Positions 52,190 to 60,059 of a DNA stretch of 64,000 nucleotides are shown here, in pieces (positions within the stretch are counted from its first letter, which is position 1; every line of letters begins with the position of its first letter). This DNA is from Halorubrum sp. GN11_10-6_MGM (lineage in GTDB: Archaea; Halobacteriota; Halobacteria; Halobacteriales; Haloferacaceae). The translations under genes were made by a program, and so were the position numbers. The stretch is taken from assembly GCF_005435165.1 (NCBI RefSeq), contig NZ_SGUC01000002.1, forward strand, positions 62,001-126,000, given 5' to 3'. The notes under the pieces are model-generated. The model was not told where the DNA came from. It did not search any database and saw only the letters and a program-made list of their open reading frames with translations.

Positions 52190-52783
52190 ATGGAGCTCGC
52201 GCTGCTGTACAGCGGGGGGAAAGACTCCTCGCTCGCCGCCCACCTGCTCGACCGGTTCTACGACGTCCGCTGTGTCACCGGGAGCTTCGGGCTCACGGAC
52301 GACTGGGAACACGCCGAGCGCGCGGCCGCCGAACTCGGGTTCCCGTTCGAGCGCGTCGAGCTCGACCGCGAGGTGGCAGAGAGCGCGGCCGAAACGATGG
52401 TCGCGGACGGCTACCCGCGGAACGGGATCCAGCGCGTCCACGAGCACGCCCTAGAGACGATCGCCGCGCTCGACGTCGACGCCATCGCGGACGGCACCCG
52501 CCGCGACGACCGCGTTCCGACGGTGTCGCGGGCGCAGGCGCAGAGCCTCGAAGACCGCAACGGCGTCGACTACATCTCCCCGCTCTCCGGGTTCGGTCGC
52601 CACGCCGTCGACCAGCTCGTCGACGCCACCTTCGACGTTCAGCAGGGGCCCAGCGAGGAGGTCCCGAAGGCGGACTACGAGGACGAGCTCCGAACGCTCA
52701 TCGCCGACGAGTACGGCGACGCGACCGTCGGCGACGTGTTCCCCGACCACGACCAGACGTACGTTCACGGCCGGACCGACTGA
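52190..52783 (+). CDS. PP-loop ATP pyrophosphatase, DUF7411-like
   Basis: A 197-residue ATP pyrophosphatase with the PP-loop SGGKDSS at residues 9-15 and DGTRRDDRVP (acidic/basic partner motif). Close in layout to Dph6/asparagine-synthase-like and tRNA-thiolation ATPases, but short and with no RNA-binding domain or Cys pair. It starts at the base after the PDCD5 stop. Possible role in tRNA or protein modification (for example diphthamide); not decided. Confidence 0.8.
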   Translation: MELALLYSGGKDSSLAAHLLDRFYDVRCVTGSFGLTDDWEHAERAAAELGFPFERVELDREVAESAAETMVADGYPRNGIQRVHEHALETIAALDVDAIADGTRRDDRVPTVSRAQAQSLEDRNGVDYISPLSGFGRHAVDQLVDATFDVQQGPSEEVPKADYEDELRTLIADEYGDATVGDVFPDHDQTYVHGRTD

Positions 52784-52831
52784 CCGGGCGCCGCCGGAAC
52801 GCCTTTCGACCCCGGGGGCGTAGCACCGGGC

Positions 52832-53287
52832 ATGTCATCCGACCGCGTCGTCGAGCTGCTCCGAACGGCGTACGCCGACGAGATCGAGACCGTGATGAAC
52901 TACCAGACCAACGCGATCGTCCTCGACGGCGTCCGCGCCGAGGAGATCAAAGAGAGCCTCAAACAGGACGTCCAAGAGGAGCTCGGCCACGCCGAACAGC
53001 TCGGACAGCGGCTCAAACAGCTCGACGCGCGGCCGCCCGGGTCCGCCGAGTTCACCGCCGGACAGGAGTCGCTCCAGCCGCCCGAGGACTCGACGGACGT
53101 GTTGGCCGTCATCAACGGCGTGCTCGACGCCGAGGAGGACGCGATCGCGACGTACCGAGACCTCATCGACGCCGCCGAGGCGGCCGACGACCCGGTCACC
53201 GAGGACCTCGCCGTGACGCTGCTCTCCGACGAGGAGGCCCACCGGACCGAGTTCCGCGGGTTCCAGAAGGAATACCAGCGCGACTGA
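52832..53287 (+). CDS. Ferritin-like/rubrerythrin-type diiron protein
   Basis: A 151-residue four-helix protein. Metal ligands: Glu in YADEIETVMNYQ, E-x2-H in EELGHAEQL, Glu in GVLDAEEDAIATYRD and E-x2-H in DEEAHRTEF. Archaeal members store iron or protect against peroxide. It is 48 bp downstream of the PP-loop gene. Full length. Confidence 0.85.
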   Translation: MSSDRVVELLRTAYADEIETVMNYQTNAIVLDGVRAEEIKESLKQDVQEELGHAEQLGQRLKQLDARPPGSAEFTAGQESLQPPEDSTDVLAVINGVLDAEEDAIATYRDLIDAAEAADDPVTEDLAVTLLSDEEAHRTEFRGFQKEYQRD

Positions 53288-53415
53288 GCGGGTCGAAGGG
53301 TCGCCTCCCCTCGACCGCCGCTGCGCGTCGAGCCCGCAACCGTCGCTGCGCGTCGAGCCCTCGATCTCCGCCCCGAAAGGATGCTTTCAAGCGGGGGCTC
53401 GTCGAAGCGACACGC

Positions 53416-54738
53416 ATGTACGACGGCCTCAAGGGATTCCGCGACTTCTACCCCGGCGAGCAGTCCGCCCGCCGCGAGGTGACCGACGCGATCGAGGACG
53501 CGGCGGCCGGACACGGCTTCCGCGAGATCGCGACGCCCGCCTTAGAGCGGACGGAGATGTACGTCGACAAGTCGGGCGAGGAGATCGTCGAGGAGCTGTA
53601 CGCCTTCGAGGACAAGGGCGGCCGCGGCGTCGCGATGACGCCCGAACTCACGCCGACGGTCGCCCGGATGGTCGTCGCGAAGGGACAGGAGCTGTCGAAG
53701 CCGATCAAGTGGGTGTCCACCCGCCCGTTCTGGCGCTACGAGCAGGTTCAGCAGGGCCGGTTCCGCGAGTTCTACCAGACGAACATCGACGTGTTCGGCT
53801 CGTCGGCGCCCGAGGCTGACGCCGAGGTGCTCGCGGTCGCCGCCGACGCCCTGACGGATCTCGGTCTCACCGGCGACGACTTCGAGTTCCGCGTCTCGCA
53901 CCGCGACATCCTCGGCGGCCTCGTCCGGTCGCTCGCGGCCGACCCCGACGCGGTCGACACGGCCGCCGCGATCCGCGCGGTCGACAAGCGCGCGAAGGTC
54001 GACGACGGCGAGTACGTCGGGCTGCTCTCCGACGCGGGCCTCGCGCGCGACACCGCCCGCGAGTTCGACGACCTCATCGCCGACGTGGAGACGGTCGACG
54101 ACCTCGACGCGGTCGCCGAGGCGGGCGACGAGGACGTCGAGGCCGCCGTCGAGAACCTCCGGAACGTGCTCGCGGCGGCCGACGACTTCGGCGCGGGCGA
54201 GTTCTGTGAGGTGTCGCTGACGACCGCCCGCGGGCTCGACTACTACACCGGCGTCGTCTTCGAGTGTTTCGACTCCACCGGAGAGGTGTCCCGCTCCGTC
54301 TTCGGCGGCGGGCGCTACGACGACCTCATCGAGAGCTTCGGCGGCCAGCCCACCCCCGCGGTCGGGGTCGCGCCTGGGCACGCGACGCTCAAGCTGCTCT
54401 GTCAGCGCGCCGGCGTCTGGCCGGACGAGAAGCTCTCGACCGACTACTACGTCCTCTCGGTCGGCGACACGCGGAGCGAGGCGGCCGCGCTCGCGAGCGA
54501 TCTCCGTGCGCTCGGCGACGACGTGGTCGTCGAGCAGGACGTCTCCGACCGCTCGTTCGGCGCGCAGCTCGGCTACGCCGACTCGATCAACGCCGAGACG
54601 GTCGTCGTCGTCGGCGAGCGCGACTTGGAGAACGGCGAGTACACCGTGAAGGACATGGCGAGCGGCGACGAGACGACGGTCCCGGTCGAGGAGTTCCCGC
54701 CTGAATCGGGGCTGCCGACGTACGAGGACTACGAGTAG
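53416..54738 (+). CDS. hisS: Histidyl-tRNA synthetase
   Basis: A 440-residue class IIa synthetase. Start MYDGLKGFRDFYP, motif 1 region ERTEMYVDKSGEEIVEELY, motif 2 RPFWRYEQVQQGRFREFYQTNIDVFG, His-specific motif RGLDYYTGVVFEC, motif 3 GGGRYDDL and FGGQPTPAVGVAPG, and the C-terminal anticodon domain. Essential single-copy gene. A TTTTTC-type box (GATGCTTTCAAG, near 53390) precedes it. Confidence 0.95.
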   Translation: MYDGLKGFRDFYPGEQSARREVTDAIEDAAAGHGFREIATPALERTEMYVDKSGEEIVEELYAFEDKGGRGVAMTPELTPTVARMVVAKGQELSKPIKWVSTRPFWRYEQVQQGRFREFYQTNIDVFGSSAPEADAEVLAVAADALTDLGLTGDDFEFRVSHRDILGGLVRSLAADPDAVDTAAAIRAVDKRAKVDDGEYVGLLSDAGLARDTAREFDDLIADVETVDDLDAVAEAGDEDVEAAVENLRNVLAAADDFGAGEFCEVSLTTARGLDYYTGVVFECFDSTGEVSRSVFGGGRYDDLIESFGGQPTPAVGVAPGHATLKLLCQRAGVWPDEKLSTDYYVLSVGDTRSEAAALASDLRALGDDVVVEQDVSDRSFGAQLGYADSINAETVVVVGERDLENGEYTVKDMASGDETTVPVEEFPPESGLPTYEDYE

Positions 54739-54819
54739 CGACCTCCGACCCCTTCCCTCCGTCTGACCGCCCGCCGATCCCTCAACGCTTTTCAGTCGCG
54801 CGCCGGGACGCTGGGAACG

Positions 54820-55896
54820 ATGATCCCGCTTTCGACGGCGATGCCTCCGACCGAGGTCGCCCTCCGCGTGGCCGCGGGCGTCGGCCTCATCCTGATCAAC
54901 GCCTACTTCGTGGCGATCGAGTTCGGCCTGACGCGCCTCCGGCAGTACCCGGAGTCGGAGATGGACACCCCCGGACTGCGGCGCGCGTGGGAGATGACCG
55001 ACGACCTGGAGTTCTACCTCACCACCTGTCAGGTGTGGATCTCCGGGACGTCGATCGCGCTCGGTATCGTCGCGGAGCCGGGGCTCGCGGCGCTTTTCGC
55101 CCCGCTCTTCGAGAACACGGCGCTCGCGTCCGCGGGCGCCGGCTCGCTGCTCGGCTTCTTCCTCATCAACATGGTCCACCTGACGCACGGCGAGCAGACG
55201 CCGACGTACCTCGGCGTCGAGCGCTCGAAGCAGGTCGCCGCGTACGGCGCTCGACCCCTCTACTGGTTCGCGTGGCTCATCTCGCCGCTGATCAAGGTGG
55301 GCGACTGGGTGGCGAAGGCGACGCTCGGGCTCTTCGGCGTCGAGATGACCGGCTCGTGGACCGAGGCCGAAGAGGAGGTGTTGGAGACGCGCGCGGAGCT
55401 CCGGAACCGCCTCGGCTCGATGATGGAGGAGGTCGAGCTTCCCGAGGAGCGCCGCGAGGAGGTGCTGAACGCGCTCGACGTCGACGAGCTCACCGTCCGT
55501 GAGGTGTTGACCCCGGTCGACGAGATAATCTCGCTGTCGACGACCGCCACCGCCGCGGAGAACCTCGACCGGATCCGCGACACCCCGCACAGCCGCTTCC
55601 CGCTCGTCGGCGACGATCCGAACGAGTTCGAGGGGATCGTGTACGCGCCCTCGATCGTGAGCCGCTTCGACGAGCTCCGCGACGGCGACCTGACGTTCGC
55701 GGACGTCGCGGCCCCGCCGATGACGATCTCGGCGGACGCGAGCGTCAGCGACGCCTACGACCGGTTCCAGGCGGAGTCGCAGGAGCTCGCCCTGGTCATC
55801 GAGGACGGCGAGGTCGTCGGGCTGCTCACCGCGACCGACGCCATGGAATCCGTGATGGGGCAGCTGGAGGACCCGCTCGACGCCGGGAATTTATAA
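54820..55896 (+). CDS. CNNM/CorC-type transporter with CBS pair (DUF21)
   Basis: A 358-residue membrane protein. DUF21 domain with four spans (about residues 10-30, 68-90, 97-120, 137-157) and the motif FVAIEFGLTRLR; two CBS domains (about 225-345: VLTPVDEIISL, VVGLLTATDAM). Likely magnesium or sodium-linked ion efflux. The stop codon TAA lies inside the TTTATAA box of repeat copy D, so the repeat joins the gene exactly at its end. Alternative start MPPTEV at 54841. Confidence 0.85.
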   Translation: MIPLSTAMPPTEVALRVAAGVGLILINAYFVAIEFGLTRLRQYPESEMDTPGLRRAWEMTDDLEFYLTTCQVWISGTSIALGIVAEPGLAALFAPLFENTALASAGAGSLLGFFLINMVHLTHGEQTPTYLGVERSKQVAAYGARPLYWFAWLISPLIKVGDWVAKATLGLFGVEMTGSWTEAEEEVLETRAELRNRLGSMMEEVELPEERREEVLNALDVDELTVREVLTPVDEIISLSTTATAAENLDRIRDTPHSRFPLVGDDPNEFEGIVYAPSIVSRFDELRDGDLTFADVAAPPMTISADASVSDAYDRFQAESQELALVIEDGEVVGLLTATDAMESVMGQLEDPLDAGNL

Positions 55897-56158
55897 ACAA
55901 AGATTGGCGGTGGCGCGTGCCTGCGAGCGGCGCGAAGCGCCGTGAGACAGCACGCGCGAGGGAGTCGCTGGCGGTCGAGCAAAGCGAGGACCGCCAGCGA
56001 CGAGGCTGGGGAGGCGTGAGGTGCGGTGCTGTGCGGGGCGGGACTCGAAGGGGCAGCCGTGAGGCGGCCGCAGACGACGTAAGCACTGGAAGGAGCGAGC
56101 AACGCGAGCGACTGAAGCGCGCAACGAGGGTGCGGCCGCCTCACGGCTGGGGCTTCGG
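55890..56158 (+). repeat. Three-hairpin dispersed element, copy D
   Basis: G-rich strand is plus. TTTATAA (55890-55896) precedes the core GGCGCGTGCC (55912) by 22 bases, as in copy B. Hairpin A: CGGCGC arms 55928-55933/55937-55942. Hairpin B: perfect 13-bp arms 55964-55976/55989-56001. Core with GGGACTCGAAGGGGCAGCC at 56040-56058. Hairpin C: perfect 19-bp arms 56054-56072/56131-56149, then GGGGCTTCGG. The best preserved copy. Confidence 0.9.
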
Positions 56159-56159
56159 C

Positions 56160-56410
56160 GGCGTTCGTGTCGATCAGCTATTTATAAGCAGAAACGACCT
56201 TGTACAGCCGAGCGACTGGGGCTTCGGGAGTGTCCGTGTCGATCGGCTATTTATAAGCAGAAACGACCTTGTACAGCCGAGCGACTGGGGCTTCGGGAGT
56301 GTCCGTGTCGATCGGCTATTTATAAGCAGAAACGACCTTGTACAGCCGAGCGACTGGGGCTTCGGCGGCGTTCGTCGTCGCTCCGCTCGCAACGGCTTAT
56401 AAATAACCGA
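56160..56410 (+). repeat. Tandem tail of copy D: three 69-bp units
   Basis: TTTATAAGCA boxes at 56181, 56250 and 56319 are exactly 69 bp apart. Each unit reads box, AGAAACGACCTTGTACAGCC, GAGCGACTGGGGCTTCGG, then a GTGTCGATC word. The last two units are almost identical. A final box (CTTATAAATAAC) is at 56397. Units copy the far end of hairpin C without its loop. No gene fits here. Confidence 0.9.
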
Positions 56411-56443
56411 CTGCGGCGCCGGAACCGTCCTCCCCGCCCCCGT

Positions 56444-56863
56444 TCACTTCTTATACGCCTCGCGCAGGAACACCAGCGCGCCGCCCAACATCGCGAGGTT
56501 GCCGAAGAAGGCGAGCCGCTCGCCGCTCTTGTCGTCCTCGTCGGCGTTCCAGAAGTCGTGCATCGTCCCGGTGACGACGGTCAGGAACGCGACCGCGGCC
56601 CCTGTCGCGATCCGGGGGAGCCGCCAGAGCGCGATCCCGGCCCCGGCGACCACCATCATGCCGGAGGCGAACGGCGCGGCGAGCTCCGGCAGCGGGACGC
56701 CCGCCGACTCGGCGTACTCGATCGTGTCGTCCATGTCGCGGAAGTCCTCGGAGGCCTGCGCGGCGAGGCCGACGCCGAGCAGGACGCGGCCGAGCCGGGA
56801 GGGCGCGCCGCGACCGCCGTCGCCGTCCGACGCTTCGGTCGTCGCTGTGTCTTCGTCGCTCAT
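56444..56863 (-). CDS. DoxX-family membrane protein
   Basis: A 139-residue DoxX protein with four hydrophobic segments (about 24-44, 62-84, 87-107, 115-135) and the typical GRVLLGVGLAAQASEDF start and FFGNLAMLGGAL end. An acidic N-terminal extension (EDTATTEASDGDGG) precedes it. DoxX relatives act in membrane redox or quinone-linked stress defence; role here unknown. The ATG at 56863 is used. Confidence 0.85.
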   Translation of the reverse strand: MSDEDTATTEASDGDGGRGAPSRLGRVLLGVGLAAQASEDFRDMDDTIEYAESAGVPLPELAAPFASGMMVVAGAGIALWRLPRIATGAAVAFLTVVTGTMHDFWNADEDDKSGERLAFFGNLAMLGGALVFLREAYKK

Positions 56864-56932
56864 ACCGCACGCAACGGCGGCGCGCCTCATAAATCGCGGT
56901 GGCGGGGCGACCCCGCCAGCCCCTCGGCTTCC

Positions 56933-57718
56933 TCACTCCCACTCGATCCGTGCCAGCACCCGGCTCGTCGCCGCCTCGTCGAAGGCCATCGGGCGGCGCC
57001 ACCACGGTCCCTTTCCGGAGTCGCTCGACAGGTCGGTCACCAGCGAGTTGGCCTCGGTCCCGGCGTCGGGCGCGCTCAGCGGGACGACGCGGTCGAAGAG
57101 CCCGGAGGCGTCCGCGTCCCCGACCGCGATCACGCGGGCGTCGAAGGGGTCGCGTTTCAGGTGCGCGTTCGTCGGCGCCGCGTCGGCGGCGGCCGCGCGG
57201 TCGACGACGCCGTCGCCGTCCTCGGCCGCCGAGAGCACCCGCTCGACCCGCATCCCGGCGAAGAGGTACGCGCCCCAGTCGGGCGCGAGGTCGGCGTCGG
57301 CGCGCACGCCCCCCTTATCCCCATCCGATCCCTGGCTAGGGCCCGCCCAGGCGTGCGGTCGCAGCGACAGCGTCGCGTAGAAGAGCAGCCAGTCGCCCGG
57401 CCCGAGCGCAGCTATCCGACCGGCCTTCACGCCGTGGGGGTCGCCGTAGCTCGCGCGGTCGCGGCCGTGGACGCCGGGGAACTCGGGGTCGGCGTGGACC
57501 GGCGTCTCACGCAGGTCGTCGGGGACCGCGAAGGGGAGGTCGAGGTCGGCGTACGTCGGCAGCGGCTCGTCGGCGGGGAACCGGTCGCGAGGGAGCGTCG
57601 CGGCCGACTCGGGTATCGGGACGTACGCGAAGGAGCCGTCGGGGAAGACGGGGCCGCGGAACCCCGGCTCGTTCGTGTTCGCGGCGACGTTGATCGCGAC
57701 GGCGCGGGGGTCGCTCAC
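56933..57718 (-). CDS. Nmad3-like putative nucleotide-modification protein
   Basis: A 261-residue protein from a GTG start. ANTNEPGFRGPVFPDGSFAY and VPIPES near the N-terminus, HADPEFPGV, and GPGDWLLFYATLSL recall the Nmad3 domain, predicted to act in modified-nucleotide metabolism of DNA. The C-terminal FDARVIAVGDADAS and GKGPWWRRP blocks look conserved too. This is pattern-based and tentative. It is 46 bp downstream of pfpI in the same direction and could be co-transcribed. Confidence 0.5.
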   Translation of the reverse strand: MSDPRAVAINVAANTNEPGFRGPVFPDGSFAYVPIPESAATLPRDRFPADEPLPTYADLDLPFAVPDDLRETPVHADPEFPGVHGRDRASYGDPHGVKAGRIAALGPGDWLLFYATLSLRPHAWAGPSQGSDGDKGGVRADADLAPDWGAYLFAGMRVERVLSAAEDGDGVVDRAAAADAAPTNAHLKRDPFDARVIAVGDADASGLFDRVVPLSAPDAGTEANSLVTDLSSDSGKGPWWRRPMAFDEAATSRVLARIEWE

Positions 57719-57763
57719 GGAGACCGAATCACGAACGGGTCAGTCCGCCGCCGCGGCGGGCCC

Positions 57764-58333
57764 CTAGTGTTCGATCTCCGTCCCGAGCAGGTCGAGGAAC
57801 TGCGCGATCCACTCGGGGTGGTCGGGCCACGCCTGCCCGGTGACGAGGTTCCCGTCGGTCGTCACGCCGTCGACCCACGAGCAGCCGGCGGCCTCGACCT
57901 CGGGTCTGACCGCGGGGTACGCGGTGATCTCGTAACCGTCGAGCACGCCCGCCGCGGCGAGGATCTGCGGCCCGTGACAGATCGACGCGACCGGCTTGTC
58001 GGCCTCGAAGAAGTGTCTGACCGCGTCGAGCACCTCGTCGTACCCGCGGAGGTACTCCGGGGCGCGCCCGCCGGGGACGACGAGGGCGTCGTAGTCCGCG
58101 GGGTCGACGTCGTCGAACCCGTGGGTGAGCTCGAAGTCGTGGCCGCGCTCCTCCAAGTACGTCTGGTCGCCGCGGAAGTCGTGGATCGCGGTCTTGACCG
58201 TCTCGCCGCCCTCTCGCTCCGGGCACACCGCGTGGACCTCGTGGCCGACCGCTTGGAGCGCCTGGAACGGCACCATTATCTCGTAATCCTCGCCGAAGTC
58301 GCCGACGATCATCAGTATCCGTTGTCCTGTCAT
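57764..58333 (-). CDS. DJ-1/PfpI-family protein
   Basis: A 189-residue protein of the class I glutamine-amidotransferase-like fold. Nucleophile elbow ASICHGPQ (Cys with His next), Glu in GDFGEDYE, VVPGGRAPEYLR. Close to PfpI/YhbO, which act as glyoxalase, deglycase or chaperone under stress. The ATG at 58333 gives MTGQRILMIVGDFGEDYE. Repeat copy E lies 110 bp upstream. Confidence 0.9.
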   Translation of the reverse strand: MTGQRILMIVGDFGEDYEIMVPFQALQAVGHEVHAVCPEREGGETVKTAIHDFRGDQTYLEERGHDFELTHGFDDVDPADYDALVVPGGRAPEYLRGYDEVLDAVRHFFEADKPVASICHGPQILAAAGVLDGYEITAYPAVRPEVEAAGCSWVDGVTTDGNLVTGQAWPDHPEWIAQFLDLLGTEIEH

Positions 58334-58440
58334 GTGTACGACACCGCGTGGTCGTACGTGTCGCAATCGCATAACGATACTGGCGAGCGGTGACATACCA
58401 CGAGCTATCCGCGACAATCGACCTCGGCCGCGGTTCGCGG

Positions 58441-58630
58441 CGGCGCGCGCCTCCGAGGCCGCACCGCGGCCGAGGAGCGCGTGCGAGGGAGCGGCGACCG
58501 GAGGGAGCCGCGAGGTTGGGGAGGCGTGAGGGCGGGGCGGTGCTGTGCGGAGTGGGACTCGAAGGGGCAGCCGCGAGGCGGTCGTGTTCTCGAAGCGAGT
58601 CGCGTTGTAGTAAGCGGCTGGGGCTCCGGC
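58441..58630 (+). repeat. Three-hairpin dispersed element, copy E (degraded)
   Basis: G-rich strand is plus. Hairpin A: GGCCGC arms 58457-58462/58466-58471 extended by CTCC/GGAG as in copy C. Hairpin B: GCGGC/GCCGC arms 58491-58495/58507-58511. Core GGGACTCGAAGGGGCAGCC at 58555-58573 region. Hairpin C: only 7-bp arms 58568-58574/58614-58620, with a different loop. No TTTATAA box before it and the tail is decayed. Confidence 0.8.
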
Positions 58631-58735
58631 GGTCGCGACCCACGCCGTAACTACGTAGCGCCGAACGGCCGACGGTTCGGCGACGGACGCGACACGCCGA
58701 CCGCAGTCAGCGGTCCCGAAACCGGAGAGCTCGTC

Positions 58736-59671
58736 TCACCGCTCCGACGAGGGCGGCGAGGGGTTCTCGACGTCCGGGGGTCGCAGGTCCCGCTGGAACT
58801 CGTCGAACTGCTCCAAGTCGTCCGGTAGCTCGTACTCGATCTCGCGGTCGTCCTGATTGTCGGGGAGCCGCCCGTCCTCCAGCTCCTCGGCCGCGGACTC
58901 CCACCCCGGCTTCACCCGGACGGAGCGCGCCGGCGAGCCGACGACGACGTGGTGGTCGGGCACGTCGCCCTGAACCACGGAGCGCGCGCCGACGACGCTG
59001 TTCTCGCCGACCCGGCAGCCCGCCCTGACCATCGCGTCGTAGGTAACGCGCGCGTCGTCCTCGACGATCGTGTGGAAGTTCCGGACCTCGGTCTGGTCGA
59101 CGATGTCGTGGTCGTGGCTGTAGAGGTGGACGCCGTCGGAGATCGACGCGCGGTCGCCGATCGTCAGCTTCCCGCGGTCGTCGAGGTGGACGTCGTCGTG
59201 GATCACGACGTTGTCGCCGACCTCGATGTTGTGGCCGTAGGTGACGGAGATTCCCTTGAAAAAGCGGCAGCCGTCCCCGCACTCGGCGAAGAGGTGGTTG
59301 CCGAGCATCTGGCGGAAGCGGAGCGCGAACTCGACGTTGTCGGCCATCGGGGTGGCGTCGAACTGCCGCCAGAGCCACTGGAGATGTTTCGAGCGCTGGA
59401 AGCGCTCCTCGTCCTTCTCGGCGTAGTACTCCGACTCCAGCGTCGCGTTACACGGGTCGTACCCTTGGAGGCGGACGCGCTCGGCGCGCGACACCGACTC
59501 GCCGTTCTGCCACGCCTCCCACGCCTCGCGGTCGCCGTGGAGGTCGACCAGCACGTCGCGGACGACCTCGCAGGTGTCCTCGTCCGAGGAGAGGCGCTCG
59601 TCCACCTCGTCGATGAACCCTCGGACCCCGGCCTCGGCGCCGTCGGGCAGGGACACGTGTCGCTTTGTCAT
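58736..59671 (-). CDS. Hexapeptide-repeat acyltransferase
   Basis: A 311-residue left-handed beta-helix acyltransferase. Hexads run through GISVTYGHNIEVGDNVVIHDDVHLDDRGKLTIGDRASISDGVHL and on to the capping VVVGSPARSVRV. Before it is a helical N-terminal domain similar to maltose acetyltransferase (EKDEERFQRSKHLQWLWRQF in part). Acceptor unknown: sugar, lipid or amino sugar. A longer frame exists upstream but lacks similarity; the ATG at 59671 (MTKRHVSLPDG) is used. Confidence 0.88.
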   Translation of the reverse strand: MTKRHVSLPDGAEAGVRGFIDEVDERLSSDEDTCEVVRDVLVDLHGDREAWEAWQNGESVSRAERVRLQGYDPCNATLESEYYAEKDEERFQRSKHLQWLWRQFDATPMADNVEFALRFRQMLGNHLFAECGDGCRFFKGISVTYGHNIEVGDNVVIHDDVHLDDRGKLTIGDRASISDGVHLYSHDHDIVDQTEVRNFHTIVEDDARVTYDAMVRAGCRVGENSVVGARSVVQGDVPDHHVVVGSPARSVRVKPGWESAAEELEDGRLPDNQDDREIEYELPDDLEQFDEFQRDLRPPDVENPSPPSSER

Positions 59672-59736
59672 CGGCCGCCTTTCGTCGCCGTCCCTCAAAG
59701 GGATTCGGTTGTGCGAACGCGACGCGCGGGCGCCGC

Positions 59737-59913
59737 TCAGTCCAGCCCGGCGGAGACGAATATCCCGGCGACCACGCCGACGAACAGGATCACGCCGACC
59801 ACCACGACCGCGCCGGCGCCGAACGAGATGAAAAGCGCCGTGAGGGCGACGGCGGCGATGACCGTGAGCAGCGCGACGACCGCGTCGAGACGGCGGCGGA
59901 GGGCGTCGTCCAT
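59737..59913 (-). CDS. Small two-span membrane protein
   Basis: A 58-residue protein starting MDDALRRRLDAVVALLTV, with hydrophobic segments at about 11-33 and 36-55. A GTG at 59931 would extend it by six residues. It lies directly upstream of the acyltransferase gene, same strand. Function unknown. Confidence 0.6.
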   Translation of the reverse strand: MDDALRRRLDAVVALLTVIAAVALTALFISFGAGAVVVVGVILFVGVVAGIFVSAGLD

Positions 59914-60059
59914 GCCCGTCTGATGCCCCACTGGCGAGTAATATCCACCGATGTGGGCCGTGACGCGGCGCCGCGGTCGGTCGCGGCCCGGACCCCGTCG
60001 ATTCCACCGGTCCGAGAGCGACCGCGCCCGATAAGTGCCCGGACCGCCAACCGACGGGC

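Noticed and set aside
56160..56410. CRISPR array
   Set aside because: The 69-bp units are contiguous direct repeats without unique spacers, and no cas gene is nearby.
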